From the IMG/VR virus record IMGVR_UViG_3300025280_000170, positions 1-23,820 of that record: a DNA stretch of 23,820 nucleotides; one strand, 5' to 3'. Made by a program: the position numbers and the translations under genes. The notes under the pieces are model-generated. The model was given only the letters and a program-made list of their open reading frames with translations, was not told the origin of the DNA and did no database searches. Positions within the stretch are counted from its first letter, which is position 1; each line of letters begins with the position of its first letter. The stretch is from a virus. Below, one piece after another: positions 15,205 to 21,615 of the stretch.

Positions 15205-15236
15205 TATACTACTATACCCGGTTATAGGGAATACCT
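15205..15236 (-). promoter_or_regulatory. Promoter-like motif, family B, upstream of RNAP1
   Basis: It matches 28 of 32 bases with 3105-3136; the shared minus-strand core is ATAACCGGGTATA. It lies in a 99-nt untranslated gap directly before RNAP1. It overlaps a perfect palindrome GTAGTATACTAC (15201-15212) on its downstream side. The GGG after ATAACC is a possible initiation site. Confidence 0.6.
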
Positions 15237-15251
15237 AATACAATCATTAGG
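15234..15251 (-). terminator. Short hairpin between DUF932 gene and RNAP1
   Basis: CCTAAT and ATTAGG form a perfect 6-bp stem with a 6-nt loop, upstream of the family B motif and 28 nt past the DUF932 stop. It has no U-tract, so it may be a weak terminator or part of the promoter region. The rest of the 15180-15278 gap holds nothing else I can name. Confidence 0.3.
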
Positions 15252-15278
15252 ACCAGCCAAATGCCTCACCCCGTAATA

Positions 15279-16292
15279 TCAAATAGCAGCAAGAGCCTTG
15301 CGCATAACCTTCATCGAGTTACTAGCACCCTTGCCAAACAGGTTCCTATCAATTCTAGCAGCGGTAGCCATCTGACGACCACGCTTGGCCTTCCTGTGCT
15401 GGAGCCAGTTGGTCACAGCATTAGCAGCCATCCAAGGCGTAGGATTGGACCCAAGATCAGAACGCTCACTATCAAATGTCTGACTCCAAGAATTCAAGGT
15501 AGTCATAGCGTGCTTATAGGTATTATCCTCGGCCTCAGTCTGAGGATTGGGATTAACATCCTTCTCCTCAATCATCTGGTAGCAGTCAAGCCAGAACTTA
15601 GTGATACTGTCCTTGTCCCAATTAACGGAGGTCAACTGTTGTACATTCTCTCTAAAGAATTTACCAGTCTCACGAAAGTAAGACAATGCTTGCCTCGCTT
15701 GAGCCATCTTGTCTGCCATATCACCATTATGAGTAAACCTAAACATATTACGGCTACTCTGAGACAAAGCCATGTTCAAAGTGTTCTCACACACAATCCG
15801 AATACTAGTAGGCAACCCACTAAGAGCCAGTGTACCATCATGTCCATTACAGAGGCAAAGATACTGATCAACAGTATCATTGAATCCATCAGCCATGAAA
15901 GAATCGGCCCTAAGAAGGGTATAAATTCTAGCACCGTTCCTAAGGGAACCAAAAGATTCCACATGAGTATCATCACCAGCAAGACTATAAGCGAGTTCTG
16001 CCAGTTCTGCATTTTGTACTACCTTATACTCTTTACCAACCCAACCAAGCACATCGCCCGTATCAGATCGGACATTAGCCACTCGGTCACTGGTAGATCC
16101 CGATACATTTTCACCTTCATCATTACGATAAAAGTATTCAATATAGGTAGAAGGCTTAACTGTCCAGTCCAAACCTGCTTCAACCAAAGCTTCTCTAGGG
16201 GAGAGAATGGTATTAGTCACAGTACCAAGACCGTGCCATGCTTTCTTACCATAATATACAGCCGAATCATTTTCTGTCATTTCATGCGACAT
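15279..16292 (-). CDS. DUF932 phage/plasmid-like protein
   Basis: 337 aa. The N-terminal KKAWHGLGTVTNT, the DVLGWVGKEYKVVQNAEL core and the later RIVCENTLNMAL segment are signatures of DUF932 (TIGR03299, LGT-type phage/plasmid protein). The family is widespread on phages and plasmids and often lies near recombination or replication genes; its biochemical role is unknown. AGGA lies 6-7 nt before the ATG at 16292. The C-terminus is basic (RKAKRGRQMATAARIDR), consistent with nucleic-acid contact, an inference. It is the last gene of the middle operon before RNAP1. Confidence 0.9.
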   Translation of the reverse strand: MSHEMTENDSAVYYGKKAWHGLGTVTNTILSPREALVEAGLDWTVKPSTYIEYFYRNDEGENVSGSTSDRVANVRSDTGDVLGWVGKEYKVVQNAELAELAYSLAGDDTHVESFGSLRNGARIYTLLRADSFMADGFNDTVDQYLCLCNGHDGTLALSGLPTSIRIVCENTLNMALSQSSRNMFRFTHNGDMADKMAQARQALSYFRETGKFFRENVQQLTSVNWDKDSITKFWLDCYQMIEEKDVNPNPQTEAEDNTYKHAMTTLNSWSQTFDSERSDLGSNPTPWMAANAVTNWLQHRKAKRGRQMATAARIDRNLFGKGASNSMKVMRKALAAI

Positions 16293-16300
16293 ATTTTTTC

Positions 16301-16639
16301 CTATTCGTGTTCGATTTCATACTTTACAAACCACTTCTTAGCACCAAGATACTTGATACCACTAAGACTAGCGTGAATCGTTACATCATAGCCTCTATTA
16401 TCATCAATAAAGGCTTGAGTATAACGATTGAAATACAAAGGCAACCAATCCTCATTCTCAAGTAGATTCTTACCGCTAAGATCCACCTCAAACTCAACCT
16501 CTGGGTTCTCTAAAACGGGTTGCCAATTTACATCCCTTTCCTTACTACCCCAAAACTCATAGTGTCCGATACCCTGATCTTCTTCGGTCCACTCAAGTAA
16601 TCCTAGTACTGCCTCTTGAATGTCAAAGATTTCAGGCAT
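16301..16639 (-). CDS. Hypothetical protein, 112 aa
   Basis: A protein rich in Trp, Phe and Tyr (MPEIFDIQEAVLGLLEWTEED...), with a patch YEFWGSKERDVNWQP and a basic C-terminal strand. I recognise no family. ATG 16639 is chosen because GGAG lies 8 nt upstream; the longer frame to 16654 starts with TTG. It precedes DUF932 by 8 nt. Confidence 0.75.
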   Translation of the reverse strand: MPEIFDIQEAVLGLLEWTEEDQGIGHYEFWGSKERDVNWQPVLENPEVEFEVDLSGKNLLENEDWLPLYFNRYTQAFIDDNRGYDVTIHASLSGIKYLGAKKWFVKYEIEHE

Positions 16640-16814
16640 CTTGTCTCTCCTCAAAGGTACTCATCCATTCCGAAAGGAACCGAGTAGCATCCTTACTACC
16701 AATATCAAACTGTTCTTGGATGTAGTTTCCAGCACCAAACATATTAACTACGCCTAGTTCTCTAACGTGATCCAAAAACTGATTTACTTCATCCTGTGTG
16801 GGTAATTCATCCAT
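16632..16814 (-). CDS. Small hypothetical protein, 60 aa
   Basis: A short helical acidic protein (MDELPTQDEVNQFLDHVREL...). The ATG at 16814 has AGGA 8 nt upstream. It overlaps both neighbours by 8 nt, the spacing of translationally coupled genes. The helix-turn-helix-like spacing of GVVNMFGAGNYIQEQFDIGSKD is suggestive but not convincing. Function unknown. Confidence 0.7.
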   Translation of the reverse strand: MDELPTQDEVNQFLDHVRELGVVNMFGAGNYIQEQFDIGSKDATRFLSEWMSTFEERQDA

Positions 16815-17025
16815 TACTCATATCCTTTGGTAATTTTCTTGGTTCATATATACCTTGAAAGAACCTATCCAAATGTCTAACGGCCAACACAGCCTCACCC
16901 TTGTCAGAAAATATAGCCAACTCACGGGTGTAAGACGAATACTCAGGTTCAGATTCTACCATTGATTCATGGTAAAACCAAGAATCATTCTCGGTATTAT
17001 ATAAACCCCAACGTGGTTTAGTCAT
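16807..17025 (-). CDS. Small hypothetical protein, 72 aa
   Basis: Begins MTKPRWGLYNTENDSWFYHES and contains ELAIFSDKGEAVLAVRHLDRF, which reads like a compact beta-alpha domain. The frame can be extended to 17151, but the ATG at 17025 overlaps the previous stop by 8 nt (ATGACTAA) and has GGAAG upstream; the extension would duplicate the coding space of the previous gene. No family assigned. Confidence 0.75.
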   Translation of the reverse strand: MTKPRWGLYNTENDSWFYHESMVESEPEYSSYTRELAIFSDKGEAVLAVRHLDRFFQGIYEPRKLPKDMSNG

Positions 17026-17308
17026 CCAACTCTTCCATCTTCTTATTAAATTCTTCAATCGAAATGTTCCCAACGGCAAAGTCATAACGTAAGCCATACT
17101 CAGCAGCAGAGATATTCCTTGGTCTTTGGTCATCACCCTTACCAGACCCATGATCGGGTTTGTTCATGTTAAAGGGTGTCCAATTCTTACGCTTTGCTGC
17201 ATCAGCACTCTTGTCACCCGCAGCATAATCACGTTTTGCGGCTAGGTTTTTATTTAGTTGACGCTGTTGCGCCCTAGAGAATTTATATTCGCCTTCTTCT
17301 TCAGTCAT
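17018..17308 (-). CDS. Hypothetical basic protein, 96 aa
   Basis: A Lys/Arg-rich helical N-terminus (FSRAQQRQLNKNLAAKRDYAAGDKS) is followed by WTPFNMNKPDHG and an acidic amphipathic C-terminal helix. The ATG at 17308 has GGGAGG upstream and overlaps the previous gene by 8 nt. No family recognised; nucleic-acid binding is possible from composition. Confidence 0.72.
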   Translation of the reverse strand: MTEEEGEYKFSRAQQRQLNKNLAAKRDYAAGDKSADAAKRKNWTPFNMNKPDHGSGKGDDQRPRNISAAEYGLRYDFAVGNISIEEFNKKMEELDD

Positions 17309-17462
17309 TTAAATCCTCCCAACCCTTTGCCCATTGTTCTGCGGTTTTAGGGTCAAGTCCAGTGAGTTCACCGATTCTTTCCCAATCAGGTTCCTCACCT
17401 TTATACCAAGCAGCGGACGCAAGTTCCCAGCATTCATACGCAGTTTCTTTTACTCGTCCCAT
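17301..17462 (-). CDS. Small acidic Trp-rich protein, 53 aa
   Basis: It fills the gap between two genes and is too short for standard ORF cut-offs. MGRVKETAYECWELASAAWY... to WAKGWEDLND. Start ATG 17462 has AGGTGAG about 8 nt upstream and overlaps the previous stop by 13 nt; the stop overlaps the next start as ATGACTGA. Five Trp residues in 53 suggest a folded mini-domain. The segment EPDWERIGELTGLDPKTAEQW looks like a helix-turn-helix (IGELTGLDPKTAEQW), so a small DNA-binding protein is possible. Confidence 0.75.
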   Translation of the reverse strand: MGRVKETAYECWELASAAWYKGEEPDWERIGELTGLDPKTAEQWAKGWEDLND

Positions 17463-17698
17463 TTACTGATCTCACCTTCTAAATTCTTGATGGCATCGTC
17501 ACATACCTGAATAGCAGCCGATAGGGCTAGGTCCATCCTATCCATAACACCATTCATTTTACCATGATTTTGATCTAGTTGGTGCAACAAATCTTCAATT
17601 TTGTCTAAAGTTTTTTCGTCCATGTAATATTCCTCACATTGTATCTGACAATCGAAGTCGTCAAGGGGTACATCTATTCTACACCTATGAATTTTCAT
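17450..17698 (-). CDS. Small coiled-coil hypothetical protein, 82 aa
   Basis: Residues about 25-80 form a long amphipathic helix (MDEKTLDKIEDLLHQLDQ...). Three Cys lie near the N-terminus (CRIDV, CQIQCEE) and one in the helix. The ATG at 17698 has AGGA about 6 nt upstream. It is the first gene downstream of tRNA-Arg. Function unknown. Confidence 0.75.
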   Translation of the reverse strand: MKIHRCRIDVPLDDFDCQIQCEEYYMDEKTLDKIEDLLHQLDQNHGKMNGVMDRMDLALSAAIQVCDDAIKNLEGEISKWDE

Positions 17699-17712
17699 AA
17701 CATTCCTTTCAA

Positions 17713-17785
17713 CACGCCCGGCAGGATTCGAACCTGCGACCTACGGCTTAGAAGGCCGTTGCTCTATCCACTGAGCCACGGGCGC
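17713..17785 (-). tRNA. tRNA-Arg(UCU)
   Basis: A 73-nt cloverleaf with acceptor GCGCCCG/CGGGCGT, anticodon stem ACGGC/GCCGT, loop CTTCTAA (anticodon UCU), T-arm GCAGG-TTCGAAT-CCTGC and discriminator G; CCA is not encoded. It reads AGA and AGG, which are rare in many bacteria. It lies one base downstream of a small membrane-peptide gene. Confidence 0.96.
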
Positions 17786-17786
17786 A

Positions 17787-17903
17787 TCACCTGAAGATCA
17801 AGTAGATAACAGTACCAAGTAGCATTATATCAGCAAAGATAGACCAAGCGATATAGGTTTTGAAAGAAAACGAAAGTATCAACTTGGAATAATTCTTCTT
17901 CAT
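17787..17903 (-). CDS. Single-span membrane peptide, 38 aa
   Basis: MKKNYSKLILSFSFKTYI continues into a hydrophobic span (AWSIFADIMLLGTVIYLIF) ending in Arg. GGAGG lies 8 nt upstream of the ATG at 17903, the strongest ribosome-binding site in this part. The stop falls one base before the 5' end of tRNA-Arg. A basic N-terminus followed by one span suggests an inner-membrane peptide with N-in topology. Function unknown; nothing identifies it as a holin. Confidence 0.72.
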   Translation of the reverse strand: MKKNYSKLILSFSFKTYIAWSIFADIMLLGTVIYLIFR

Positions 17904-17924
17904 GGTCGGTTCCTCCTATATACC

Positions 17925-18726
17925 TAAGGGATACCAGAGTCAAGGTCGGTGGGTAAACTATTCCCACAAGCCATAGCCAAAGAGTCCACCACTAGTAAGT
18001 TGGTTTTTATTGGCCTCTAAAGCCTGACTGCTGCTCCGCATTGATCCATCCGCAGAGGGACTCTCTCGTTGCTTTACAACACCTTTGTCTCCTAGTGTAC
18101 CAAGACATATTCAGTCACAACTACGCATCGGTGGTTGCTATCCACATGTAGACGGATGCGTAACTCTGATATCCCTTGGATATATAGAAAAGGAACAGTA
18201 GAGGGAATCGAACCCTCCATTACCGGCTACCATGTTGCAACATGGACACCTTGCAAGTGTAATTTTCCTTGCCGGTAATCACAACCAGTGATCTGTATAG
18301 TAAATAAGCAGTTTATTTCAGACTCCTCATGCTCAGGAGAGTTTGATTCCAGCAATGATCATCCTCAAGATAGATTAGTCTTTGTCTCGCCTTGCAAGGC
18401 TCGTTAGCCAGCAATGTCCGACAAGCAGGGTATCTGTCGCTGGACATCAACAATGGCAATACCATTGTCATATAGTTTCCTCCCTACTAGGTGTAGTCCA
18501 GAGTTTGTCGGACCTACATCGCTAATAGGGAACGCTTTGGGCTTACATTCTATTTATACTCGCCCAAACGAGTGGTCTTATGACTCTTGGCGATTCAGCC
18601 TCACCTATGCCAACCAGCCCCATACCGCGCCCGTCATAGGATAGGTCAAGGATTCAATAAGAGAATAGTACATACAATCCTTGAGAAGTAACTAATCTCT
18701 GCGTTCGTAAGGGGGACAACGAACGC
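17925..18726 (-). ncRNA. Large structured non-coding RNA candidate (about 800 nt)
   Basis: No supported gene lies here on either strand, yet perfect helices are dense. Examples in plus coordinates: 18701-18707 with 18720-18726 (7 bp), 18646-18654 with 18676-18684 (9 bp), 18481-18486 with 18526-18531, 18450-18456 with 18462-18468 (7 bp), 18414-18419 with 18442-18447 enclosing 18419-18423 with 18435-18439, 18219-18227 with 18271-18279 (9 bp), a tRNA T-arm mimic at 18201-18217, and 18122-18129 with 18155-18162 (8 bp). Direction is inferred from neighbours and from the T-loop, which reads correctly only on the minus strand. Length, phage context and the tRNA neighbour recall the GOLLD and ROOL RNAs; I cannot confirm either. 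Ends are approximate. Confidence 0.65.
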
Positions 18727-18983
18727 TAAGCCGTTGCTTTTTGCTTACGCTTGAAGAACTTCAGGAGGGGGTTCCTCCCTTTGGTAGAACTAGGGCTATC
18801 ACATATGCACCCACGTTCATGTAATGCGTCGTAAGCACCGTTCAATTCGGCTTCATAAGCCCACTCTCCAGTACGCTTATAGCAAACCAAAAACCTCCCG
18901 TGTATCGGGTGTAATACCGACACTTGGTTATATCTAAACTCGACCGTGAACCCGGCCAGCGTGAATCTATCTAGTACATTCAT
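18726..18983 (-). CDS. Small hypothetical protein, 85 aa
   Basis: A beta-rich N-terminus (FTLAGFTVEFRYNQVSVLHPIHGRF) is followed by WAYEAELNGAYDALHE and a basic tail (LLKFFKRKQKATA). The ATG at 18983 shares one base with the preceding stop (TAATG), with TAGGA upstream. Its codons for SPSSTKG contain the third copy of the family A promoter-like repeat, so the DNA serves two purposes. No family recognised. Confidence 0.75.
   Translation of the reverse strand: MNVLDRFTLAGFTVEFRYNQVSVLHPIHGRFLVCYKRTGEWAYEAELNGAYDALHERGCICDSPSSTKGRNPLLKFFKRKQKATA
18777..18805 (-). promoter_or_regulatory. Promoter-like motif, family A, copy 3 (upstream of the ncRNA)
   Basis: The plus-strand bases CCCTTTGGTAGAACTAG then GGCTATCACATA match the tandem copies at 22475-22569 apart from a one-base insertion and a few changes. 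On the minus strand it reads GTGATAG, then CTAGTTCTACCAAAGGG. It is inside the 85-aa gene, about 50 nt before the ncRNA region. If GGG is +1, transcription would start at 18779. Confidence 0.55.
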
Positions 18984-19099
18984 TAGTTTTTCCTACCTGC
19001 TCTACGCAGGCCATACTTGTTTTTCTTGGATCTTCTAGGCTTGCCTTTCTTTTGCAGCCTAGATACATGCGTCCTCAATGCTTCGGTTACTCTAGACAT
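18983..19099 (-). CDS. Small basic protein, 38 aa
   Basis: MSRVTEALRTHVSRLQKKGKPRRSKK... has roughly 15 Lys/Arg in 38 residues, probably DNA- or RNA-binding. The ATG at 19099 overlaps the preceding stop by 8 nt (ATGTCTAG) and the stop shares one base with the next ATG (TAATG). Both junctions support it as a real gene, although it is too short for most gene finders. Function unknown. Confidence 0.75.
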   Translation of the reverse strand: MSRVTEALRTHVSRLQKKGKPRRSKKNKYGLRRAGRKN

Positions 19100-19406
19100 T
19101 AGGTTTATCTTTCTTAACTAACGCCTTCCTAACAGCATCAGTCAAAACATTGGCGTGTAATCGCATATACTTACGGTCCTTAGCGTTAGTATTCCTGCGA
19201 TCAAAGAAGGTTCGATCTATCAATCGGGTATAGATCCTCTTGTTTTTCCACATAATACTCACACTATAGTCTCTCTTACGATCAAAGAGAAATACCTCCC
19301 ACTCATAGGCATTTAAGGGGAGTCGCTTATATACCTTAAGCGTCAGACCCTCGTGGATAAGTATAAGAGTATCCTTGAGGAACTCACGATACGAAGCGTT
19401 CTTCAT
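19092..19406 (-). CDS. Hypothetical basic protein, 104 aa
   Basis: MKNASYREFLKDTLILIHEG then a beta-rich segment (TLKVYKRLPLNAYEWEVFLFDRKRDYSVSI) and a very basic C-terminal half. ATG 19406 is preferred because GAGG lies 6 nt upstream, formed by the RNAP2 stop region; a GTG at 19418 is the longer option. It begins right after RNAP2. Function unknown. Confidence 0.75.
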   Translation of the reverse strand: MKNASYREFLKDTLILIHEGLTLKVYKRLPLNAYEWEVFLFDRKRDYSVSIMWKNKRIYTRLIDRTFFDRRNTNAKDRKYMRLHANVLTDAVRKALVKKDKPNV

Positions 19407-19414
19407 AACACACC

Positions 19415-21541
19415 TCACATGAACATGAACTCAGATTCCAGAACGTCATCAATACACAAGTCACCGAACTCAGGCAACTCAACATCATACGTTTCAGCGA
19501 GAGCTACCAGTGGTGACTCCCTATACAGAGCCACGAACATAGCAGGAATTACACCGCGTACAGCGGGTACATCCTTAGGCAACATAGCAAGACAGTCATG
19601 TATACCAGCAATACTGATAACACCATGACCTGTAATCGCCTTCCAGATACACAGTTGTAAGTGACATCCATCCATTGAGTGAGTGAAGTTAGGAGGTCCA
19701 GCGGTGCAAGACTTCCGTACATTCAACTCATCGTCAAACTTGAAGAACTTCAAGGACGAACAAGAATCGTCATCGAAGCGTTTACTAGCCGTAAGCGTAC
19801 ACTCTACACGATTGTTCTTAAAGTTCTCAACCCTAAGACCAGCCGCAGTAGTCCACACCATAGGCTCACCATCTTCCGCAGCAGCCTTAACACATGCCTT
19901 GATAAAGTCCATGTAGTTAAGGATACTCGGGACCACAGTTAACAACGACTTGCGATACCGACTGGCAAGTTTCATAGCAACATCGAATTGTAACTCTACA
20001 TCAATGTCTAACTTACCGATGGGACTGTCAGGTGCAGCAACCACCATCCACTCCGGTTCATCTTCAGTACCTGCGTTATGCCAAGTCTTATCACCCATGA
20101 AATTCTTACCGATACGTAGTACTGTACCACCGTAAGGAATAATCATTACCGGGTCTTTGGCAACACTGGCGTTGTTAACTACATCATCCTCAGCGATAAA
20201 CATATCAACGTAATCGTGATCGTCCTCACCCGCAGACCAAGCACGACGGTTCTCCTCACAAATATCCTCTCGGAAGTTATGAGGCAACCCTGTGTCATTA
20301 GGCACAAGGTTAACACGCCATGCTCCATCGGCATCGAGTAGGGCAGCATTCGAGTGCTGGTTGTTAGACGAAGTTGCATCAAGCCTAACGGGTAGGTTCC
20401 AAGTGCCATCCTCAAGGGCTTCACTCAACGAATTACACGCTGCGAAGCACCGGAAAGTACCAGCACCCTTACCAAACCCATCCCACCAAGCATCCAGATG
20501 TTTCAAAGGATCTTTCGAGATAGCAACGAGTTGCTTCTCATTATCCTCAGTCCACTGAACACGATCTTCAAATCGCATCTTGTCCAGTTTCTTACCTTCT
20601 GCTATTGGCAGGCCAGAACACGCATTGGCAACCTGAACCCTTGCCCAGAACCAGTCACGCATCGTGGACAGTTGCTGCTTCTCATGAAACCTCAACACGC
20701 CTTGGCATAGGTCATTACCTTGCGGTGACAATACATCGCTAAGGTAGTACAACCTGCCTCGGTTATCCAGATACACAACCAGCCAGAATGGGATGCCAAG
20801 CATCTCAGACGCTACCTGTAGGCAAACGCTGTGCGAATACTTGTTGACCTCAGACTCATAAGGCAGCAAGGTATACTTGGCTACCTCAAGGGTCCACTCA
20901 TCAACTACCCAAGCCGTATTTTGTAGTGCGTTCATAGCAGCCACAATTTTCTGGCCCACAACATTCTGCCATGTACCATGACTAATGCCGTGGCGAAGGG
21001 CATCTGTAAGGTATCCACCCGGCTCCTCTATTGTATGAGGAACAGGAGGGACAATCATAGGCCGACGATTCATGCCGACCAGACCCCACAGATCATACTC
21101 GTCCAGCATACCAGTCAAGTACGAAGTAAGGCGAACGACTGTAGCATCCTCACGCTTGTTAGTCCACAGGCTAATCAGTCCAGCCTGTCGGCAAGCATGT
21201 AAGACGTTCCAAGCCAACGCCAAACGATCATCTCTGCTCATGTCAGAACATAGCCAAAGCAACCGCTGTGATATTTCATTCACAACAGGGTGTGCTTGAG
21301 CCGTGTTACCTGACTTGGAAACCTTGTCCATTGTCGCACATAAGGCTATGTGTGATACGTTTCGGGTTCCGAGATGTCGCACAATCCTGACCCACTTGGG
21401 CAAGCGTTGAAAGGATGACATCACAACCTCAAGGGCTTCCTCTAGATGGTCAACGATAGGGTTAGGATTATTACCTGACCCCACGATTTCCATTTCAAGG
21501 TCACGCTGACGGTCCAATGTAGCATCCAATACTCTAGTCAT
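19415..21541 (-). CDS. Second, divergent single-subunit RNA polymerase (RNAP2)
   Basis: 708 aa from ATG 21541, chosen because AGGAG lies 7 nt upstream. All landmarks of the T7 family are present but diverged (numbering from this ATG): RRPMIVPPVPHT (about 159-170), YLDNRGRLYYLS (257-268) followed by SPQGNDL, motif A VRLDATSSNNQHS with Asp388, motif B VAKDPVMIIPYGG with Lys462 and Tyr470, PPNFTHSMDGCH, and motif C GIHDCLAMLP with His648 and Asp649. The C-terminus EFMFM corresponds to T7 FAFA. Catalytic residues are intact, so it should be active. It is shorter at the N-terminus than RNAP1, where promoter contacts lie. Tandem family A motifs lie about 1 kb upstream. G+C looks higher than in RNAP1. 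Confidence 0.93.
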   Translation of the reverse strand: MTRVLDATLDRQRDLEMEIVGSGNNPNPIVDHLEEALEVVMSSFQRLPKWVRIVRHLGTRNVSHIALCATMDKVSKSGNTAQAHPVVNEISQRLLWLCSDMSRDDRLALAWNVLHACRQAGLISLWTNKREDATVVRLTSYLTGMLDEYDLWGLVGMNRRPMIVPPVPHTIEEPGGYLTDALRHGISHGTWQNVVGQKIVAAMNALQNTAWVVDEWTLEVAKYTLLPYESEVNKYSHSVCLQVASEMLGIPFWLVVYLDNRGRLYYLSDVLSPQGNDLCQGVLRFHEKQQLSTMRDWFWARVQVANACSGLPIAEGKKLDKMRFEDRVQWTEDNEKQLVAISKDPLKHLDAWWDGFGKGAGTFRCFAACNSLSEALEDGTWNLPVRLDATSSNNQHSNAALLDADGAWRVNLVPNDTGLPHNFREDICEENRRAWSAGEDDHDYVDMFIAEDDVVNNASVAKDPVMIIPYGGTVLRIGKNFMGDKTWHNAGTEDEPEWMVVAAPDSPIGKLDIDVELQFDVAMKLASRYRKSLLTVVPSILNYMDFIKACVKAAAEDGEPMVWTTAAGLRVENFKNNRVECTLTASKRFDDDSCSSLKFFKFDDELNVRKSCTAGPPNFTHSMDGCHLQLCIWKAITGHGVISIAGIHDCLAMLPKDVPAVRGVIPAMFVALYRESPLVALAETYDVELPEFGDLCIDDVLESEFMFM

Positions 21542-21615
21542 TGGCTTACTCCTCATATGTTTGAGGGTTTCATTAAGAGCCTTTTACTGACATGCTCAGG
21601 TCATGCACAGTGCTA
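21542..21615 (-). promoter_or_regulatory. RNAP2 leader with a six-codon mini-ORF
   Basis: The gap holds ATG-AAA-CCC-TCA-AAC-ATA-TGA (21570-21550), preceded by AAGG about 6 nt upstream, ending 8 nt before the RNAP2 start codon. Termination next to the RNAP2 ribosome-binding site could couple translation. This is speculative. Confidence 0.25.

Noticed and set aside
15261-16376. A 371-aa plus-strand open frame
   Set aside because: It is the antisense shadow of the DUF932 gene, has no recognisable domain, and all supported genes are on the minus strand.
18193-18290. A tRNA-Cys(GCA)-like gene
   Set aside because: A TTGCAAG loop and a T-arm are present, but no acceptor 5' strand pairs with TACTGTT and the spacing does not fit a cloverleaf. 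It is treated as part of the larger RNA.
18337-18355. Resemblance to the start of 16S rRNA (gagagtttgattcc)
   Set aside because: The match stops after about 14 bases, and no rRNA follows on either strand.
18414-18644. A 76-aa plus-strand ORF in the non-coding region
   Set aside because: It has no convincing ribosome-binding site and no protein-like composition, it is on the opposite strand to all neighbours, and it overlaps the structured helices.
17904-18725. A tmRNA gene
   Set aside because: There is a T-arm-like hairpin, but no tmRNA 5' acceptor domain or tag-peptide frame was found. A model search would decide it.
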